From NCBI GenBank assembly GCA_004282995.1, contig SHLU01000119.1, forward strand, positions 1 through 7,293: a stretch of 7,293 nt of DNA, given 5' to 3'. Made by a program: the position numbers and the translations under genes. The stretch comes from Sphingomonadaceae bacterium (lineage in GTDB: Bacteria > Pseudomonadota > Alphaproteobacteria > Sphingomonadales > Sphingomonadaceae). The notes below the pieces were generated by a model that made no database searches, was not told where the DNA came from, and worked only from the letters and a program-made list of their open reading frames with translations. Positions 5,045 to 7,293 of this stretch are shown in pieces. The first letter of the stretch is position 1. The number at the start of each line of letters is the position of its first letter.

Positions 5045-7293
5045 TCAATGGAAGTCCCGCGACTTGGGGATGATGCGCACATCGCGGGGGTGGCCGCCAC
5101 TGCCGGGGCCGTGAAAGCCACATTCGCGATTGCCCGCTGGCGGCTCCTCCCATGGCTCGACCGGCTTGTAGGGGCTGCCCTGTTTCTGGCGCAGATTGTC
5201 GCGTGGGCTGGAATGGGAGGTGGGCAGCGGATTGTTGACATGATCGGCACGCGCGACGGGTGTGTTGAGCATGTCGTCCGACAGCTTGGCCAGCTGGTGT
5301 GTGGCATCAGTCATGTGATGGGCGATGACGTGGATCACCTCGTCGTCATACTCGACCCGGCCGCGCACTTCCATCAGCCGCGAACCCATCACCACCTTGC
5401 GCTGCTTCTCCTTCAGGTCCGGCCACACCACCAGGTTTATCACCCCGGTTTCGTCCTCGAGCGTGATGAAGCACACCCCCTTGGCGCTGCCCGGTCGCTG
5501 GCGGATCAGCACCACCCCGGCAACTTGCACCATGCTGCGGAACTTGCGGTCACGCAGGTCGCAGGCGCGCACGAAGCCGCGCTCGGCCAGATCGGGGCGC
5601 AGGAAGGCCATTGGATGCGCTTTCAGGCTCAACCGCGTGGTCTGGTAATCGGCGACCACCTCTTCGGAAAGCGGCATGGCGGGGAGCATGGTGCGTTTAC
5701 GCTCCGCGCCCTCGTCGCGTTCCTCGGCGGCGCGGAACAGTGGCAGGTCCAGCCCCGCAACCAGGCTGCGCGCATCCCACAGGGCCTGGCGGCGTGGCAG
5801 CCCCATCGAGGAGAAGCAATCGGCACTGGCAAGCCGCTCGACATGCGCCGGGCCGATGCCGGCCCGGTCCTTCACCGCCCTGACGTCAACGAATGGCCCC
5901 CTGGCGTCACGCTCGCTCAGCAATCGTGCGGCAACATGCTCGGGCAGGCCATCAACCTGTCGTAGGCCGAGCCGCAGCGCGATATGCCGGTCCTGTCTCC
6001 CTGCATCAGACCCCATGGCCCCCTGCCGCTTTGGCGACGCGGTAATTTCCTCCAGTGTGCAATCCCATTGCGAATGGTTCACATCGGCCGGCAACACCTT
6101 GACCCCGTGCTCGCTGGCATCGCGCACGATCTGGGCCGGGGCATAGAACCCCATCGGCTGCGAATTGAGCAGCGCGCAGGCAAAGGCTGCGGGAAAGTGG
6201 CATTTGAGCCAGCTCGATACATAAACGAGATGGGCGAAGCTCGCGGCGTGACTTTCGGGAAAGCCGTATTCGCCGAAACCACGGATCTGATTGAAACAGC
6301 GCTGCGCAAATTCGCGGTCGTAGCCACGGTCCACCATCCGCTCGACCATCATGTCCTGCAATTCGTCGACCATACCGCGGCTGCGGAAGGTCGCCATCGC
6401 CTTGCGCAGACGATTGGCCTCAAGACTGGAGAATTTCGCCGCATCGAGCGCGATCTTCATCGCCTGCTCCTGGAAGATCGGTACCCCCAGCGTGCGTTCG
6501 AGGATGCTCGATAGTTCGTCCGGCGGTCCATGTTCGGGACTGGGTGCGGGAATGACCACTTTCTCAGCCCCGCGCCGGCGCTTTAGATAGGGATGAACCA
6601 TGTCGCCCTGGATTGGCCCCGGGCGCACGATAGCGACCTGGATCACGAGGTCGTAGAATTCACGCGGACGCAGGCGCGGCAGCATGTTCATCTGGGCCCG
6701 GCTCTCGACCTGGAACACACCGAGCGAATCGCCCTTACGCAGCATTGCGTAGGTCTCCGGATCCTCACGCGGAACGCTGGCGAGTTCGAGCGGTCTTTGA
6801 TGATGGTTTTCAAGTAGATCGAGGCATTTTCTGATACAGGTCAGCATCCCCAGCGCCAGCACGTCTACCTTCAATATGCCCAGCGCTTCGATATCGTCCT
6901 TGTCCCATTCGATGAAACTGCGGTCGGGCATGGCGCCATTGCCGATCGGGACGGTCTCGGTCAGTGCGCTTTCGGTAAGGATGACCCCCCCGACATGCTG
7001 CGACAAATGCCGTGGCATTCCAATCATTTGCCGGGTCAGCATAAGGACGCGCCGCAATTGCGGATCAGCCACGTCCATGCCGGTTTCGGCGACATGGCCC
7101 TCGCCGATCTCCTTGCCCCATCCGCCCCATACGGTCTTCGCCAAGGCGGCGGTTACATCCTCGGACAGCCCCATCGCCTTGCCGACCTCGCGGATCGCCA
7201 TCCGTGGCCGATAGTGGATTACCGTCGCGGTCAGCCCGGCCCGGTGTCGGCCATATTTGCGATAGATATGCTGGATTACCTCCTCGCGCCGCT
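5045..7293 (-). CDS. dnaE2: Error-prone DNA polymerase DnaE2 (5'-truncated by window edge)
   Basis: DnaE2 is a C-family polymerase that, with ImuA and ImuB, performs SOS-induced mutagenic lesion bypass. The frame is open to base 7293, and 748 C-terminal residues of a protein usually about 1,050-1,100 long are visible. The visible part begins at RREEVIQHIYRKYGRHRAG, just after where the first two catalytic aspartates (PDID motif) should lie outside the window. The third catalytic Asp is in KVDVLALGML (codon at 6863-6865). Next come HLSQHVGGVI and the finger region with GVPIFQEQAMKIAL and GFGEYGFPESHAASFAHLVY. A helix-hairpin-helix region follows (about 5971-5807, GLPEHVAARL and GIGPAHVERL), then an OB fold (about 5540-5297, RQRPGSAKGVCFITLEDETG). 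The protein ends in PKSRDFH soon after the OB fold, as DnaE2 does and replicative DnaE1 does not. The frame is intact. imuA/imuB and any LexA box would be upstream, outside the window. Confidence 0.95.
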   Translation of the reverse strand, partial: RREEVIQHIYRKYGRHRAGLTATVIHYRPRMAIREVGKAMGLSEDVTAALAKTVWGGWGKEIGEGHVAETGMDVADPQLRRVLMLTRQMIGMPRHLSQHVGGVILTESALTETVPIGNGAMPDRSFIEWDKDDIEALGILKVDVLALGMLTCIRKCLDLLENHHQRPLELASVPREDPETYAMLRKGDSLGVFQVESRAQMNMLPRLRPREFYDLVIQVAIVRPGPIQGDMVHPYLKRRRGAEKVVIPAPSPEHGPPDELSSILERTLGVPIFQEQAMKIALDAAKFSSLEANRLRKAMATFRSRGMVDELQDMMVERMVDRGYDREFAQRCFNQIRGFGEYGFPESHAASFAHLVYVSSWLKCHFPAAFACALLNSQPMGFYAPAQIVRDASEHGVKVLPADVNHSQWDCTLEEITASPKRQGAMGSDAGRQDRHIALRLGLRQVDGLPEHVAARLLSERDARGPFVDVRAVKDRAGIGPAHVERLASADCFSSMGLPRRQALWDARSLVAGLDLPLFRAAEERDEGAERKRTMLPAMPLSEEVVADYQTTRLSLKAHPMAFLRPDLAERGFVRACDLRDRKFRSMVQVAGVVLIRQRPGSAKGVCFITLEDETGVINLVVWPDLKEKQRKVVMGSRLMEVRGRVEYDDEVIHVIAHHMTDATHQLAKLSDDMLNTPVARADHVNNPLPTSHSSPRDNLRQKQGSPYKPVEPWEEPPAGNRECGFHGPGSGGHPRDVRIIPKSRDFH

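Noticed and set aside
4925..5965. 346-codon plus-strand open frame opposite dnaE2
   Set aside because: It lies entirely antisense to well-conserved dnaE2 and part of the extensin-like gene. Its translation is a low-complexity His/Arg/Ala/Gly-rich sequence with no recognisable domain, as expected from the reverse frame of GC-rich coding DNA.
5984..6514. 176-codon plus-strand open frame opposite dnaE2
   Set aside because: It is antisense to the most conserved part of DnaE2 and has no recognisable motif.
1..7293. A novel defence, mobile or biosynthetic system
   Set aside because: Every gene belongs to a known housekeeping or SOS family. There are no insertion sequences, attachment repeats, CRISPR-type repeats or composition breaks visible by eye.

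Overview
The window is a piece of a GC-rich alphaproteobacterial chromosome. Protein features point to the Sphingomonadales (Erythrobacter/Sphingomonas/Novosphingobium-like): the long N-terminal form of PstA, the pst-phoU-phoB gene order, and a DnaE2-type polymerase ending in PKSRDFH. This placement comes from remembered family features, not from a search.

Positions 1-4311, plus strand, hold the phosphate uptake and Pho control cluster: pstC (5' end outside the window), pstA, pstB, phoU and phoB. The first four genes are joined by stop/start overlaps of 8, 4 and 4 bases, so they read as one translationally coupled operon. PhoB follows after a gap of about 80 bases and has its own strong Shine-Dalgarno sequence. 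PstC and PstA form the inner-membrane channel and PstB is its ATPase. PhoU links transporter state to the PhoR/PhoB two-component system, and PhoB is the response regulator that activates the operon under phosphate limitation. The periplasmic binding protein PstS and the kinase PhoR are not in the window; they probably lie upstream.

Positions 4308-7293, minus strand, hold two genes converging on phoB. dnaE2 (start outside the window) encodes the error-prone C-family polymerase of the SOS mutasome. It is followed after 41 bases by a membrane-anchored 'extensin-like' protein that carries a zinc-peptidase-type HxxxxxxD...HxH signature. The last gene of each block ends in the same TTAA, so the two transcription units meet with no spacer at all.

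No mobile element, CRISPR array, RNA gene or recognisable novel system is present. Coding density is nearly complete and no intergenic stretch exceeds 100 bases. The points worth a second look are small: the shared stop site, a perfect 9-bp hairpin inside pstA, a 17-bp exact repeat at a 300-bp interval in phoU, the large periplasmic insert in PstA, and the peptidase-like signature in the extensin-like protein.
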